Shown here: positions 1 through 7,406 of the stretch, in pieces
Layout of the letters: every line of letters starts with the position of its first letter
Position numbering within the stretch: position 1 is the first letter of the stretch
DNA from: an uncultured Verrucomicrobiales bacterium
GTDB lineage: Bacteria; Verrucomicrobiota; Verrucomicrobiia; Verrucomicrobiales; Akkermansiaceae
Assembly (NCBI GenBank): GCA_937905985.1
Contig: CALCWC010000068.1
Location: 1 to 17,856 of the forward strand
Length of the DNA stretch: 17,856 bases
Direction: 5' to 3'
Position numbers and translations under genes: made by a program
The notes under the pieces: model-generated
Database searches by the model: none
Told to the model about the DNA's origin: nothing
Seen by the model: only the letters and a program-made list of their open reading frames with translations

Positions 1-10
1 CATGCGTATC

Positions 11-45
11 AATCCACGGAACGCCGCCGAATGGCGGTGTGGATT
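11..45. repeat. Interrupted inverted repeat near window edge
   Basis: AATCCAC (11-17) pairs with GTGGATT (39-45), and inside it CCGCC (24-28) pairs with GGCGG (33-37) around a GAAT loop, giving a bulged hairpin. No T-run follows on either strand, so it is not a standard intrinsic terminator. The rest of 1-164 shows no convincing gene: the only open frame (from base 2) has atypical composition and no family resemblance. A second GC hairpin, CGCCGC-GGT-GCGGCG (136-150), lies just upstream of the pheA promoter. Function unknown. Confidence 0.45.
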
Positions 46-164
46 AGCGCCAACGACCGCATACCAACCACGCTCGTTACCTCCAATCATTGCACACCAA
101 TTGCGTTCATCCCACATTTCTTTGGGACACATGCGCGCCGCGGTGCGGCGGGTGAAAATGGAGG

Positions 165-193
165 TTGAACGCACGGGGCGGGCGTGGTAGAAT
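165..193 (+). promoter_or_regulatory. Promoter of pheA operon (sigma70 type)
   Basis: TTGAAC (165-170) and TAGAAT (188-193) are separated by exactly 17 bases, a near-consensus housekeeping promoter. The -10 box ends only 8 bases before the pheA ATG at 202, so transcription should begin at about 199-202, giving essentially no 5' leader. No Shine-Dalgarno sequence is present before the ATG, which agrees with leaderless initiation. Confidence 0.75.
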
Positions 194-201
194 GGCCACG
201 C

Positions 202-1266
202 ATGGATCTGCAGGAGCTCAGAGAGGAAATCAACCGCATAGACGCCACCATCATGGAGCAGCTCAAGGCGCGCGCCGCCTGCGTGCACCAGGTGGGGGAA
301 ATCAAGCGTGTGGAGAACGCGCCCGTCTTCTCTCCGGAGCGTGAAAGCGTGCTGATGGCGCGGCTGATGGAGCTGAACGCCGGCGTGCTGCCGGAAAAGG
401 GCGTGGAGGCCATCTGGCGGCAGATTGTAAGCTGCTCATGCCAGATGGAGGGCGGTATGCGCGTGGGCTACCTGGGACCGGAAGGCACTTGGAGCCACCA
501 GGCCGCGCTCACCCGGTTCGGGGACTGCGTCACCCTCATCCCCTTCTCCAACTTCGCCAACATCTTCTCCGCCGTGGAGCGCGGCGAGGTGGACTACGGC
601 GTCATCCCCTTCGAGAACAGCACCGATGGCTCCGTCTCCCAGGCCGTGGACCATTTTGCCCACACAAACCTGTACATCTGCGCGCAGATGGAGCAGCCCG
701 TGCAGAACTGCCTGATGGCCAACGCCGCGCGGGAAGACATCAAGGTCATCTACTCCCACCCGCAGGTGCTGGGACAGTGCCGCAACTGGCTGCTGAAGAA
801 TTTCCCGCACGCGGCACAGGTGCCCACCGTGTCCACCACGGCGGCGGCACAGGTGGCCGCAGAGAAGGCGGCCGACGGCGCGGCGGCGCTGGGCTGCCCC
901 GTGGCCGCGGAATACACCGGGCTGCAGGTGCTGGAGCGCAACATCCAGGACAAGGCCACCAACGCCACACGCTTCGCCGTCATCGGCCACCAGAAAACCC
1001 GCCCCACCGGGAAGGACCGCACCACCATCTGCTTCACCGTGCCGCACGTGGCGGGCGGGCTGGTGGAGGTGCTGCAGCATTTCAAGGCGCACGGCATCAA
1101 CATCCTGAGCCTGGACTCGCGGCCCACGCGGGACACCCCGTGGGAGTACCTGTTCTACGTGGTGGTGGAGGGGCATGAGAGTGTGAGCCCGCTGGCGGAC
1201 TGCCTGGCGGAGCTTCGCCGCCAGTGCCCGATGTTCAAGGTGCTGGGCTCCTACCCGGAAAAATGA
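202..1266 (+). CDS. pheA: Bifunctional chorismate mutase / prephenate dehydratase
   Basis: A 354-residue cytoplasmic enzyme for phenylalanine synthesis: chorismate to prephenate, then prephenate to phenylpyruvate. Residues 1-85 are an AroQ-type chorismate mutase domain (LREEINRIDATIMEQLKARA, then VGEIK). From about residue 90 (RVGYLGPEGTWSHQAA) comes the prephenate dehydratase domain with IPFENSTDGSV, YSHPQVLGQCR and the catalytic-region motif NATRF. The last 85 residues are an ACT regulatory domain (GGLVEVLQHF, LDSRP), expected to bind phenylalanine for feedback inhibition. A GTG at 184 is in frame but lies inside the promoter; the ATG at 202 fits the family N-terminus. It is the first gene of a four-gene run, with holB starting 12 bases after its stop. 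Confidence 0.95.
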   Translation: MDLQELREEINRIDATIMEQLKARAACVHQVGEIKRVENAPVFSPERESVLMARLMELNAGVLPEKGVEAIWRQIVSCSCQMEGGMRVGYLGPEGTWSHQAALTRFGDCVTLIPFSNFANIFSAVERGEVDYGVIPFENSTDGSVSQAVDHFAHTNLYICAQMEQPVQNCLMANAAREDIKVIYSHPQVLGQCRNWLLKNFPHAAQVPTVSTTAAAQVAAEKAADGAAALGCPVAAEYTGLQVLERNIQDKATNATRFAVIGHQKTRPTGKDRTTICFTVPHVAGGLVEVLQHFKAHGINILSLDSRPTRDTPWEYLFYVVVEGHESVSPLADCLAELRRQCPMFKVLGSYPEK

Positions 1267-1278
1267 TTTTCCAACCGC

Positions 1279-2256
1279 ATGTCGTTCACCTACCAACAAG
1301 CCGAAAGCGTGCTGCTGCAATCCATCCGCAGCGGGCGCATGCCGCACGCGCTGCTGTTCACCGGCACGCCGGCGGCGGGCACGCACAAGCTGGTGCTCAA
1401 GCTGGCGCGCGAGCTCAACGGCGCGGTGGCGGAGAGCGTGGAAAGCCTGCGCCACCCCATGTGCCGCGTGCTGCGGCCCAGCTCCAAGACCCGCCGCATC
1501 CTGATTGAGGACGTGCGCGGCATCGAGCCGTTCCTGGCGCTCAAGGCGGAACCGGGGGACACCAAGCTGGTGGTGATGCTGGAGGCGGACCGCATGATGG
1601 AGGAGGCAGCCAACGCCTTCCTGAAAACGCTGGAGGAACCGCCGCCGCAAACCCTCATCATCCTGGTGACGGAGCAACCCAGCCGCCTGCTCATCACCAT
1701 CCTTTCCCGCTGCGTGCGCCTCAACCTGCGGGAAGCCGGCTCCCAGCTCCATCTCAGCGAGGTGCAGCAGCTTTTCCTGCCGGCCGTGGCCGCCGCCCTC
1801 CGCCATGTGGGCTCGGACGTGGCGGCGCTCGCCCTGCGCGCGGATTTCGTTTCCCTGCTGGCGGAGCGCAAGGAGGTCATCTCCGACCACCTGAACGCCG
1901 TACTCAAGGCAGAGGCCAAGGAGATTGCCGCCGGAACCGACATCAAGGACTGGGAGGCACGCCAGAAGGATGCCACCGCCGCACTCATCGAGACAGAATA
2001 CCTGAGCGAGCGGGAACAGATGCTGGAGCTGCTCTCCCTGTGCTTCGGGCAGGCGGTGCTGGTGGCCAGCCACGCGCCGGATGTGCAGCCCGTCACCCCG
2101 GAGGTGGCGCAGCTGGCCGCCGCGCTCCCCGTGGAGGATCTCCTGCGCCGCATGCGCGTGCTGGAAGCCCTGCGCACCGACCTCAATTTCAACGTGTACG
2201 ACCAGCTCGCGCTGGATGCGCGCCTCGTCGACATCATCGGAACCACCCCCTTATGA
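1279..2256 (+). CDS. holB: DNA polymerase III delta-prime-like clamp loader subunit
   Basis: A 325-residue AAA+ clamp-loader protein. Family signatures are PHALLFTGTP near residue 22, AANAFLKTLEEPP (110-122) and SRC (143-145, the arginine-finger region). The P-loop position reads GTPAAGTHK and lacks the GKT triad, as expected for delta-prime, which does not hydrolyse ATP. The zinc module between the P-loop and the IEDVR segment is almost gone: it is shortened to about 25 residues with a single Cys (C62) where E. coli HolB has four. The C-terminal 150 residues are weakly conserved helical sequence. The stop overlaps the yicC start (ATGA at 2253-2256), implying translational coupling. A more distant DnaX/RuvB-like role is possible, but delta-prime fits best. 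Confidence 0.85.
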   Translation: MSFTYQQAESVLLQSIRSGRMPHALLFTGTPAAGTHKLVLKLARELNGAVAESVESLRHPMCRVLRPSSKTRRILIEDVRGIEPFLALKAEPGDTKLVVMLEADRMMEEAANAFLKTLEEPPPQTLIILVTEQPSRLLITILSRCVRLNLREAGSQLHLSEVQQLFLPAVAAALRHVGSDVAALALRADFVSLLAERKEVISDHLNAVLKAEAKEIAAGTDIKDWEARQKDATAALIETEYLSEREQMLELLSLCFGQAVLVASHAPDVQPVTPEVAQLAAALPVEDLLRRMRVLEALRTDLNFNVYDQLALDARLVDIIGTTPL

Positions 2257-3128
2257 ACAGCATGACCGGATTCGGAGCGGCAACCGCTCCCCTTGGAAAC
2301 ACCGCCGTCCGCGTGGAAATCGGCGGCGTGAACCGCAAGCAGGCGGAAATCGCCGTTGCCCTCCCCCGCGCCTGGGCGGAGCTGGAAACGTCCCTCCGCG
2401 AAACCGTGGCAGCCGCCGTCTCACGCGGCCGCGTCAACGTCAGCATCAGCCTTGCACGCGCTGCCGGCGCTCCCGCACCCATCACCGTCAACAAGGACAA
2501 GCTCACCGCCTTCAAGAAGTGCATGAACGAGCTTATCGACAACTTCCAGGAGGACATGGAGCCCTCGCTGGATGCCATGGTGCGCCTCGGCATCATCGGT
2601 GAGCAGACAGAATCCGACATCCCCGCGGAAGACGCCGCACCCGCCGTGAACACCGCGCTGCAGCAGGCCCTGCAAGCCTTCCTCACCCTGCGCGCCCAGG
2701 AGGGCGAGAACATGAAGCGGGATTTGCTGGCACGCATTCAAACCCTGCGCGGCTACCGAGAGAAGCTGGCGGAGCGCGCCGCGGGTGTGCCCGCGCGCTA
2801 CCGAGAGAACCTGATGAAGCGCCTGGAGGAATGCGGGCTCCCCCTGCCCCTGGAGGACGAGCGCCTGGTGAAGGAGATCGCGCTCTTTGCAGACCGCTGC
2901 GACGTGACGGAGGAGATGACGCGCCTCTCCTCCCACCTGGACCAGTTCGAGAAGATTTGCGGGCGCAGCGAACCCGTGGGCCGCACGCTGGACTTCCTCT
3001 GCCAGGAGATCTTCCGCGAGCTCAACACCACCGGCTCCAAGGCCAACGACGCCACCCTCGCCCAGCTTGTGGTGGATGCCAAGACCGAGCTGGAAAAGGT
3101 CCGCGAACAAGTGCAGAACATCGAATAA
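2253..3128 (+). CDS. yicC: YicC family endoribonuclease
   Basis: A 291-residue protein with the YicC hallmarks at both ends: MNSMTGFG at the N-terminus, where family members carry M-x-S-M-T-G-[FY]-G, and the C-terminal block FREL NTTGSKAND followed by ELEKVREQVQNIE. E. coli YicC is an RNA-cleaving enzyme that affects small RNA stability; the same activity here is family-based inference. The start is fixed by the ATGA overlap with holB and by the conserved N-terminus, although the frame stays open further upstream inside holB. Gmk follows after 13 bases; yicC next to gmk is a common bacterial arrangement. Confidence 0.93.
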   Translation: MNSMTGFGAATAPLGNTAVRVEIGGVNRKQAEIAVALPRAWAELETSLRETVAAAVSRGRVNVSISLARAAGAPAPITVNKDKLTAFKKCMNELIDNFQEDMEPSLDAMVRLGIIGEQTESDIPAEDAAPAVNTALQQALQAFLTLRAQEGENMKRDLLARIQTLRGYREKLAERAAGVPARYRENLMKRLEECGLPLPLEDERLVKEIALFADRCDVTEEMTRLSSHLDQFEKICGRSEPVGRTLDFLCQEIFRELNTTGSKANDATLAQLVVDAKTELEKVREQVQNIE

Positions 3129-3141
3129 CGCTTTGAACCAT

Positions 3142-3723
3142 ATGCTTGGAACACTTCTCATCGTCTCCGGTCCCTCCGGCTGCGGCAAGACCACCCTCTG
3201 CCGCCGCGCGGAAGCGGACGGCCTCACCGCCTACTCCATCTCCTGCACCACCCGCGAGCCGAGACCCGGCGAGCAGGACGGCGTGGACTACCACTTCCTC
3301 TCGCAAGCGGACTTCGCCGCCAAGGTGGCCGCCGGCGAGTTCCTGGAACACGCCACCGTGCACGGCAACTCCTACGGTACCCTCCGCTCCCACATCGTGG
3401 AGCTCCTGCAGGCCGGCAAGAACGTGGTGATGGATATCGACGTGCAGGGCGCCGCCAGCATCCGCGCTTGCGATGATCCCGTCATCCGCCGCGCCTTCGC
3501 GGATGTGTACATCTACCTGCCCGCCGCCGAGCTGGAGGCCCGTCTCCGCGGCCGCAAGACCGACGACGAGGCCACCATCCAACTGCGCCTCCACAACGCC
3601 GCACAGGAGGACGCCCGCATGGGAGAATACGAATTCGTCCTGGAATCCGGCGACCGCGAGCACGACTACTCGTACTTCACCGCCCTCCTCAGCGCCCTCT
3701 CCCTGCGCCGCAAACTCCGCTGA
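3142..3723 (+). CDS. gmk: Guanylate kinase
   Basis: A 193-residue kinase that converts GMP to GDP with ATP. The P-loop is GPSGCGKTT (residues 10-18). It is followed by the GMP-binding segment SCTTREPRPGEQDGVDYHFLS, with the TTREPRPGE motif typical of the family, and by the DIDVQGA segment. The length is slightly short for the family (usually about 200-210), mainly at the C-terminus. The ATG at 3142 places the P-loop at the expected distance from the N-terminus; an in-frame ATG at 3067 would lie inside yicC and is rejected. It is the last gene of the pheA operon, and no clear intrinsic terminator follows. Confidence 0.95.
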   Translation: MLGTLLIVSGPSGCGKTTLCRRAEADGLTAYSISCTTREPRPGEQDGVDYHFLSQADFAAKVAAGEFLEHATVHGNSYGTLRSHIVELLQAGKNVVMDIDVQGAASIRACDDPVIRRAFADVYIYLPAAELEARLRGRKTDDEATIQLRLHNAAQEDARMGEYEFVLESGDREHDYSYFTALLSALSLRRKLR

Positions 3724-3739
3724 AACAGCACGAATTAGT

Positions 3740-3838
3740 GAAAAGTTATCCGAAAAACGTGTAAGGAGAGGCAAAAAGTCGTCCGAAAAACGTGTGAGCA
3801 ACCCCAAAAAGTCGTCCGAAAAACGCGATTGGCTATTG
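3740..3838 (+). repeat. Three 33-bp tandem repeats
   Basis: Three units begin at 3740, 3773 and 3806. Units 2 and 3 share AAAAAGTCGTCCGAAAAACG exactly; unit 1 reads GAAAAGTTATCCGAAAAACG. The last 10-13 bases of each unit are variable. The 33-bp period is about three helical turns, so each conserved core faces the same side of the DNA. The array ends where a TTGACA box (3836-3841) begins and lies 43 bp upstream of a decapitated ATPase gene. An operator array is the simplest reading. It is too short and its spacers too small for a CRISPR array. Confidence 0.75.
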
Positions 3839-3841
3839 ACA
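3836..3841 (+). promoter_or_regulatory. Isolated -35-like TTGACA box
   Basis: A perfect TTGACA lies directly after the third 33-bp repeat. At the 17-bp position the -10 candidate is poor (CACTTA, 3859-3864), so the promoter may be activator-dependent, weak, or decayed along with the gene it served. Confidence 0.35.
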
Positions 3842-3880
3842 CACCACTGTAAATGTGGCACTTAGCGTTTCAAGGAGAAA

Positions 3881-3973
3881 ATGAAGCGCTACGCGATACA
3901 GGAACTGGAGCAATGGAAGGGGCGTTCCGACCGCAAGCCCCGCCCTGCGGGGCATGCGCCGGCGCGTGTTTGA
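3881..3973 (+). pseudogene. 5' remnant of AAA+ ATPase with DUF4143
   Basis: A clear Shine-Dalgarno (AGGAGA, 3873-3878) and an ATG at 3881 start a 30-codon frame whose first 20 residues begin MKRYAIQELEQWK and end DRKP. This matches the N-terminus typical of the AAA+ ATPase/DUF4143 family (M-K-R-x5-L-x2-W-K-x4-R-K-P), where LLLRGARQVGKT should follow. Instead, from about 3938 the sequence changes to CCCCGC-CCT-GCGGGG and other palindromes, the P-loop never appears, and a stop comes at 3971. The rest of the gene is missing. Its good Shine-Dalgarno differs from nearly all other genes in the window, consistent with foreign origin. The match is by recall of the family pattern. Confidence 0.6.
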
Positions 3974-4071
3974 AGGCATCCTTTCATATGGCACGGCGCT
4001 GCAGTGGCGCGCAGAGCCACGCGGAGACGGAAGCGTAGCGAAGGCGGCCGCATGGCGGCGGGGCGGCTCCG
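3938..4071. repeat. Palindrome-rich GC block at the deletion junction
   Basis: This stretch follows the lost ATPase gene and ends at the glycosyltransferase stop. It contains CCCCGC-CCT-GCGGGG (3938-3952), the near-perfect palindrome CATGCGCCGGCGCGTG (3953-3968), GTGGC/GCCAC arms near 4005, and a repeated AGCG-type pattern (GGAAGCGTAGCGAAGG, mirrored by GGCTCCGCTATCC). No protein family is recognisable on either strand. It may be a dispersed intergenic repeat element that replaced the ATPase gene; that requires comparison with the rest of the genome. Confidence 0.4.
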
Positions 4072-5169
4072 CTATCCCTTGCGCTTGCCGCGTTCGCGCC
4101 ACCAGCGCCAGGCGGCGAACAGGTGGAGGGGCAGGAGGCGCGGGACGGCCCAGTCTCGCACCAGAAAATCCGCCTTGCCCTTGTGGATGCGGATGCGGTG
4201 GATTTTCTCCGGCAGGGAGGCGCTCCACCAGTTGGCGCGCACCTGCGTGCCGTGGAGCTTGCGCATGAGGAAGGATTCCAGCTCGCGGAGGTCCTCGGCG
4301 GTCCAATCGGTGAGGCCATCGTGGCGCGCGCGGTCCACATCCTCCAGCATGTGGATGTTGGTGAGCTCGCGGAAGGCGGCGTACTTGACCTTGGCATGCT
4401 CCTGGGCAAGGATGCCCAGATAATCGTAGCTTTCCTTTCGGCTGAAGATGTTGGTCTCGTGGATGCGGTATTTGCAGGCGAGCTCACGGCTGCCGCAGAC
4501 GGGACCGGAAAGGTAGGCGCGCACCTCCCAGGCGGGATCCTGCGCATAGTGGCCGTCATCCTCCCAATCGCGGCGGAGGTTGCCCCATTTCTCGTAGAGC
4601 GAGCGTGAGAAGGCCATGGAGCAGCCGAATCCGTTGAGGCGGGGATTGCAGCCGCGGTGCAGGTAGTTTCTGGCACGGTCATGTGCAGAATCCAGCTTGT
4701 GCAGCTCCGGGATTTCTCCCTTGTAGTTGTCCACGCAGTACGGCAGGATTCCCATGTCCGGGTTCTCGTCGCTGAACTTCTGCGCGCACATCACAATCAT
4801 GAGCAGCTCCGGGTGCTCCGCCACAATGCGCGCGGTCTTGGAGCAGCGGTCCGGGTACTGGATGTCATCGCCGTCCACCATGACGATCCACGGGTGCTTG
4901 GCGGCGGCCCAGCCGGTGTCTGTGGCGGCGGCCACGCCCTTGTTCTTGTCGTGCTTCAACACCGTCACATCCCACCCCTGGGCATGTTCCGCCAAGGTCT
5001 GGTCAATCACGGCGGCGGTGTTGTCGGTGGAGGCATCGTTGACAATAACGAGCTGCATGGGGCCGCGGTAGTCCTGCTGCAGGCAGGAGAGGATGGCCTC
5101 CTTGACATACTTCTCCACGTTGTAGCAGGTCATCACCATGCTGAGCGGGATATCTGCGTGTTCGTTCAT
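4072..5169 (-). CDS. Family 2 glycosyltransferase
   Basis: A 365-residue GT-A fold glycosyltransferase that likely transfers a sugar from a nucleotide-sugar donor to a surface glycan or lipid. The N-terminus (PLSMVMTCYNVEKYVKEAI) and NDASTDN (44-50) bind the nucleotide; DGDD (99-102) is the metal-binding DxD region; DWEDDGHYAQD (201-211) is the ED-type catalytic-base region. The C-terminal tail is basic and Trp-rich (WRWWRERGKRKG) with no clear membrane segment, so it may attach peripherally. The start overlaps the yifB stop (ATGA, 5166-5169), so it is translated by coupling as the last gene of the minus-strand operon. Substrate cannot be read from the sequence. Confidence 0.9.
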   Translation of the reverse strand: MNEHADIPLSMVMTCYNVEKYVKEAILSCLQQDYRGPMQLVIVNDASTDNTAAVIDQTLAEHAQGWDVTVLKHDKNKGVAAATDTGWAAAKHPWIVMVDGDDIQYPDRCSKTARIVAEHPELLMIVMCAQKFSDENPDMGILPYCVDNYKGEIPELHKLDSAHDRARNYLHRGCNPRLNGFGCSMAFSRSLYEKWGNLRRDWEDDGHYAQDPAWEVRAYLSGPVCGSRELACKYRIHETNIFSRKESYDYLGILAQEHAKVKYAAFRELTNIHMLEDVDRARHDGLTDWTAEDLRELESFLMRKLHGTQVRANWWSASLPEKIHRIRIHKGKADFLVRDWAVPRLLPLHLFAAWRWWRERGKRKG

Positions 5170-6731
5170 GAGCGTAACTGTGATTCGAATTGGCGGAATT
5201 GGATGGCCTCCAGCAGGTCATCCGCGGTTGGGGTGTCGTGCGCGGCCAAATCCGCAATGGTGCGCGCCACGCGCAGGATGCGGTCGAAGGCGCGGGCGGA
5301 GAGGCCGAACTGGTTGACGGCTTGGGTGAGCAGGTCCTGCTGCTGCGGAGAGAGCGGGCAGAACTTGCGGAGGAGTTTTCCGGAGAGGCGCGCGTTGCAG
5401 GTGACGCCCGTTCCGGCATAGCGGGCGAGCTGGCGCTCTCGGGCGGCGACCACGCGTGCGCGGATGGCGGCGCTGGGCTCGCCGTCCGGCTTGTGGAGCA
5501 GGCTGGCGGGGTCCACCGGCGGCACCTCAATCAGCATGTCGAAGCGGTCCAGCAGCGGGCCGGAAATCTTTTTGCGGTAGCGCGCCACATCGCCGGGTGT
5601 GCAGCGGCACGCATGGCGGGGGTCTCCCAGGTAGCCGCAGGGGCACGGGTTCATGGCGGCCACCAGCATGAACGCGCAGGGGAAATCCATGCTGCCGCTG
5701 GCGCGGGAGATGGTGACCATGCCGCTTTCCAGCGGCTGGCGCAGGGTTTCCAGGGTGCGGCGGTTGAACTCCGGCAGCTCGTCCAGGAAAAGCACGCCGT
5801 GGTGGGCGAGGGAAATTTCGCCGGGTGTGATGTTGGTGCCGCCGCCCATGAGGCCCACATCCGAGATGGTGTGGTGGGGCGCGCGGAAAGGCCTGCGGCG
5901 CAGCAGGCCGCCTGTGCGCGGCAGCAGCCCGCAGACGGAATGAATCTTGCTGGCGGAGAGGGATTCCTCATGCGTGAGGGGCGGCAGGATGGTGGGCAGG
6001 CGAGAGGCGAGCATGCTCTTGCCGCTGCCGGGGCTGCCGCACATCAGGAGATTGTGGCCACCCGCGGCGGCTATCTCCATGGCCCGCCGCGCGTACGGCT
6101 GGCCCTTGATTTCATCAAAGTCGATATCCCGCCATTCCACCTCATCCGCAGCCGGCGGCTCCACGGGGCTAAACGATTCACGGTGGCTGAGCACATCCCA
6201 CGCCATCAGCAGGTTTTCCACCGCGTACACCTCAATCCCCTCCACCACGGCGGCCTCCTCCGCGTTCTCCGGAGACACCATCAGGTACTTGCGGCCCGCA
6301 TCACGCGCGGCGATGGCCAGCGGCAGCACGCCGCGAACCCCGCGCACCATGCCGTCCAGCGCCAGCTCGCCCACCAGGCACCAATCATCCAGATGCAGCG
6401 GCACCCGGCGGCGATGCACATCCGGCACGTTCGGGCAGTTCTGCTGAATGGCCATCTCCACGCCCAGCGCAATGGGCAAATCAAACCCGGGGCCCTGCTT
6501 CTTCACGTCTGCCGGGGCCAGGTTGACGGTAACGGCCATCTCCCCCGGCTTGAAGAACGAGCTGTTGGCCAGAGCGGAGTTGACGCGCTGCACGCTCTCG
6601 CGCACGGCGGTGTCCGGCAGGCCGACCACAAGGGTGCGCCCCATCTCCTTGACGGGTTCCGCATCCACCTCCACGCGGACCTCAAGGCCCTCGATACCCT
6701 GGACGGTGGCGGAGTACAGGCGCGTGACCAT
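5166..6731 (-). CDS. yifB: YifB/ComM family Mg-chelatase-like AAA+ ATPase
   Basis: A 521-residue protein. Residues 1-180 form the ChlI-type N-terminal domain (KQGPGFDLPIALG at 78-90). The AAA+ core has Walker A GSPGSGKS (232-239), the RAPHHTISDVGLMGGG signature (283-298) and Walker B GVLFLDELPEF (312-322). A cysteine-bearing segment (C363, C365, C375, C377 in NPCPCGYLGD and HACRC) and DRFDM (395-399) follow, then the C-terminal Mg-chelatase domain. The homologue ComM is a branch-migration helicase that promotes integration of incoming DNA in natural transformation; a recombination role here is inference. Start ATG at 6731, 18 bases after the transpeptidase stop, without Shine-Dalgarno. Confidence 0.95.
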   Translation of the reverse strand: MVTRLYSATVQGIEGLEVRVEVDAEPVKEMGRTLVVGLPDTAVRESVQRVNSALANSSFFKPGEMAVTVNLAPADVKKQGPGFDLPIALGVEMAIQQNCPNVPDVHRRRVPLHLDDWCLVGELALDGMVRGVRGVLPLAIAARDAGRKYLMVSPENAEEAAVVEGIEVYAVENLLMAWDVLSHRESFSPVEPPAADEVEWRDIDFDEIKGQPYARRAMEIAAAGGHNLLMCGSPGSGKSMLASRLPTILPPLTHEESLSASKIHSVCGLLPRTGGLLRRRPFRAPHHTISDVGLMGGGTNITPGEISLAHHGVLFLDELPEFNRRTLETLRQPLESGMVTISRASGSMDFPCAFMLVAAMNPCPCGYLGDPRHACRCTPGDVARYRKKISGPLLDRFDMLIEVPPVDPASLLHKPDGEPSAAIRARVVAARERQLARYAGTGVTCNARLSGKLLRKFCPLSPQQQDLLTQAVNQFGLSARAFDRILRVARTIADLAAHDTPTADDLLEAIQFRQFESQLRS

Positions 6732-6749
6732 GGCGGGAAGGAAGCAAAC

Positions 6750-7406
6750 CTACTTCACGATGACCTTGGAGCCGATGCCCATCTTGCTGTACACAATCTG
6801 GCAGGCCTCCTTGGGCACACGCACGCAACCGTGCGACTGGCCGACGCGGTGGACGTTGCCCACATGCATACCCACGCCGCCGTTGAAGCGCATCCAGTAC
6901 GGCATGTCAGCGCCCTCGAAATGCGTACCTGGAGGCCCCGGCACACCGGCCACGGCATTGCCGCGCACAAAGTTGTTGTTGGCGTCCATGTACGAGCCGT
7001 AGGAGTGGGAGCGGTAGAACTCCTTCATCTCCGACACGCGGAAAGTGCCGCGCGGCGTCTCCCTGCCGCCCACGCGGCCGGAGCACACCGGGAAGTCCAT
7101 GGCCACCTCACCGTGGATATACAGGCGGCCGCGCTGCTCCTTGAGCAGCACCTCCACATAGGTATCCGCCGGCGCGTAGTTTTTCAGCGCGGCGCCGCAC
7201 CAGATATCGCGGCTGAGCGTGTAATCCGGCTTGGCGATGAAATCCTCGAAGGTGTAGGACTTGGTCTGGTTGCGGGAGGCGCGCTCCCACTCATCCGCGG
7301 TGCGGTACTTGTGGCCGGGGCCCATACCCTTGTGGGATGAGCAGCACGGCAGCACGGCAAGCGCCAGCAACGCCGCCAGCGCGGTCAGGTGAAATCGCTT
7401 GTTCAT
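6750..7406 (-). CDS. L,D-transpeptidase (YkuD domain), exported, probable lipoprotein
   Basis: A 218-residue exported protein. Residues 1-19 are a signal peptide; the Cys pair at 21-22 after LAVLP suggests lipidation, but proline at -1 makes the lipobox atypical. The YkuD catalytic motif is clear: H181 in GMHVGNVH and SHGCVRVP (191-198) with catalytic C194. Such enzymes form 3-3 peptidoglycan cross-links or attach proteins to the wall by attacking a tetrapeptide stem. The frame is open upstream into hflX, but the signal peptide sets the start at 7406, which overlaps the hflX stop as ATGA (7403-7406). Whether it cross-links or anchors cannot be decided. Confidence 0.92.
   Translation of the reverse strand: MNKRFHLTALAALLALAVLPCCSSHKGMGPGHKYRTADEWERASRNQTKSYTFEDFIAKPDYTLSRDIWCGAALKNYAPADTYVEVLLKEQRGRLYIHGEVAMDFPVCSGRVGGRETPRGTFRVSEMKEFYRSHSYGSYMDANNNFVRGNAVAGVPGPPGTHFEGADMPYWMRFNGGVGMHVGNVHRVGQSHGCVRVPKEACQIVYSKMGIGSKVIVK

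Noticed and set aside
2..190. 62-codon open frame at the window start
   Set aside because: It runs through a hairpin and the pheA promoter, has no family resemblance and no start signal.
436..2073. Long minus-strand open frame (545 codons)
   Set aside because: It lies antisense to pheA and holB, which have clear family motifs. Its product is His/Leu/Arg-rich with no recognisable domain, typical of antisense frames in GC-rich DNA.
3740..3838. CRISPR-like array
   Set aside because: Only three units, core of about 20 bp with 13-bp spacers, no cas genes and degenerate first unit; better read as operator repeats.
4072..5169. Glycosyltransferase as part of a polysaccharide cluster
   Set aside because: No other glycan synthesis or export gene is adjacent; the operon context is hflX/ldt/yifB.
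5190..7340. Long plus-strand open frame (716 codons)
   Set aside because: Antisense to yifB and the L,D-transpeptidase; composition is His/Gly/Ala-biased and without motifs.
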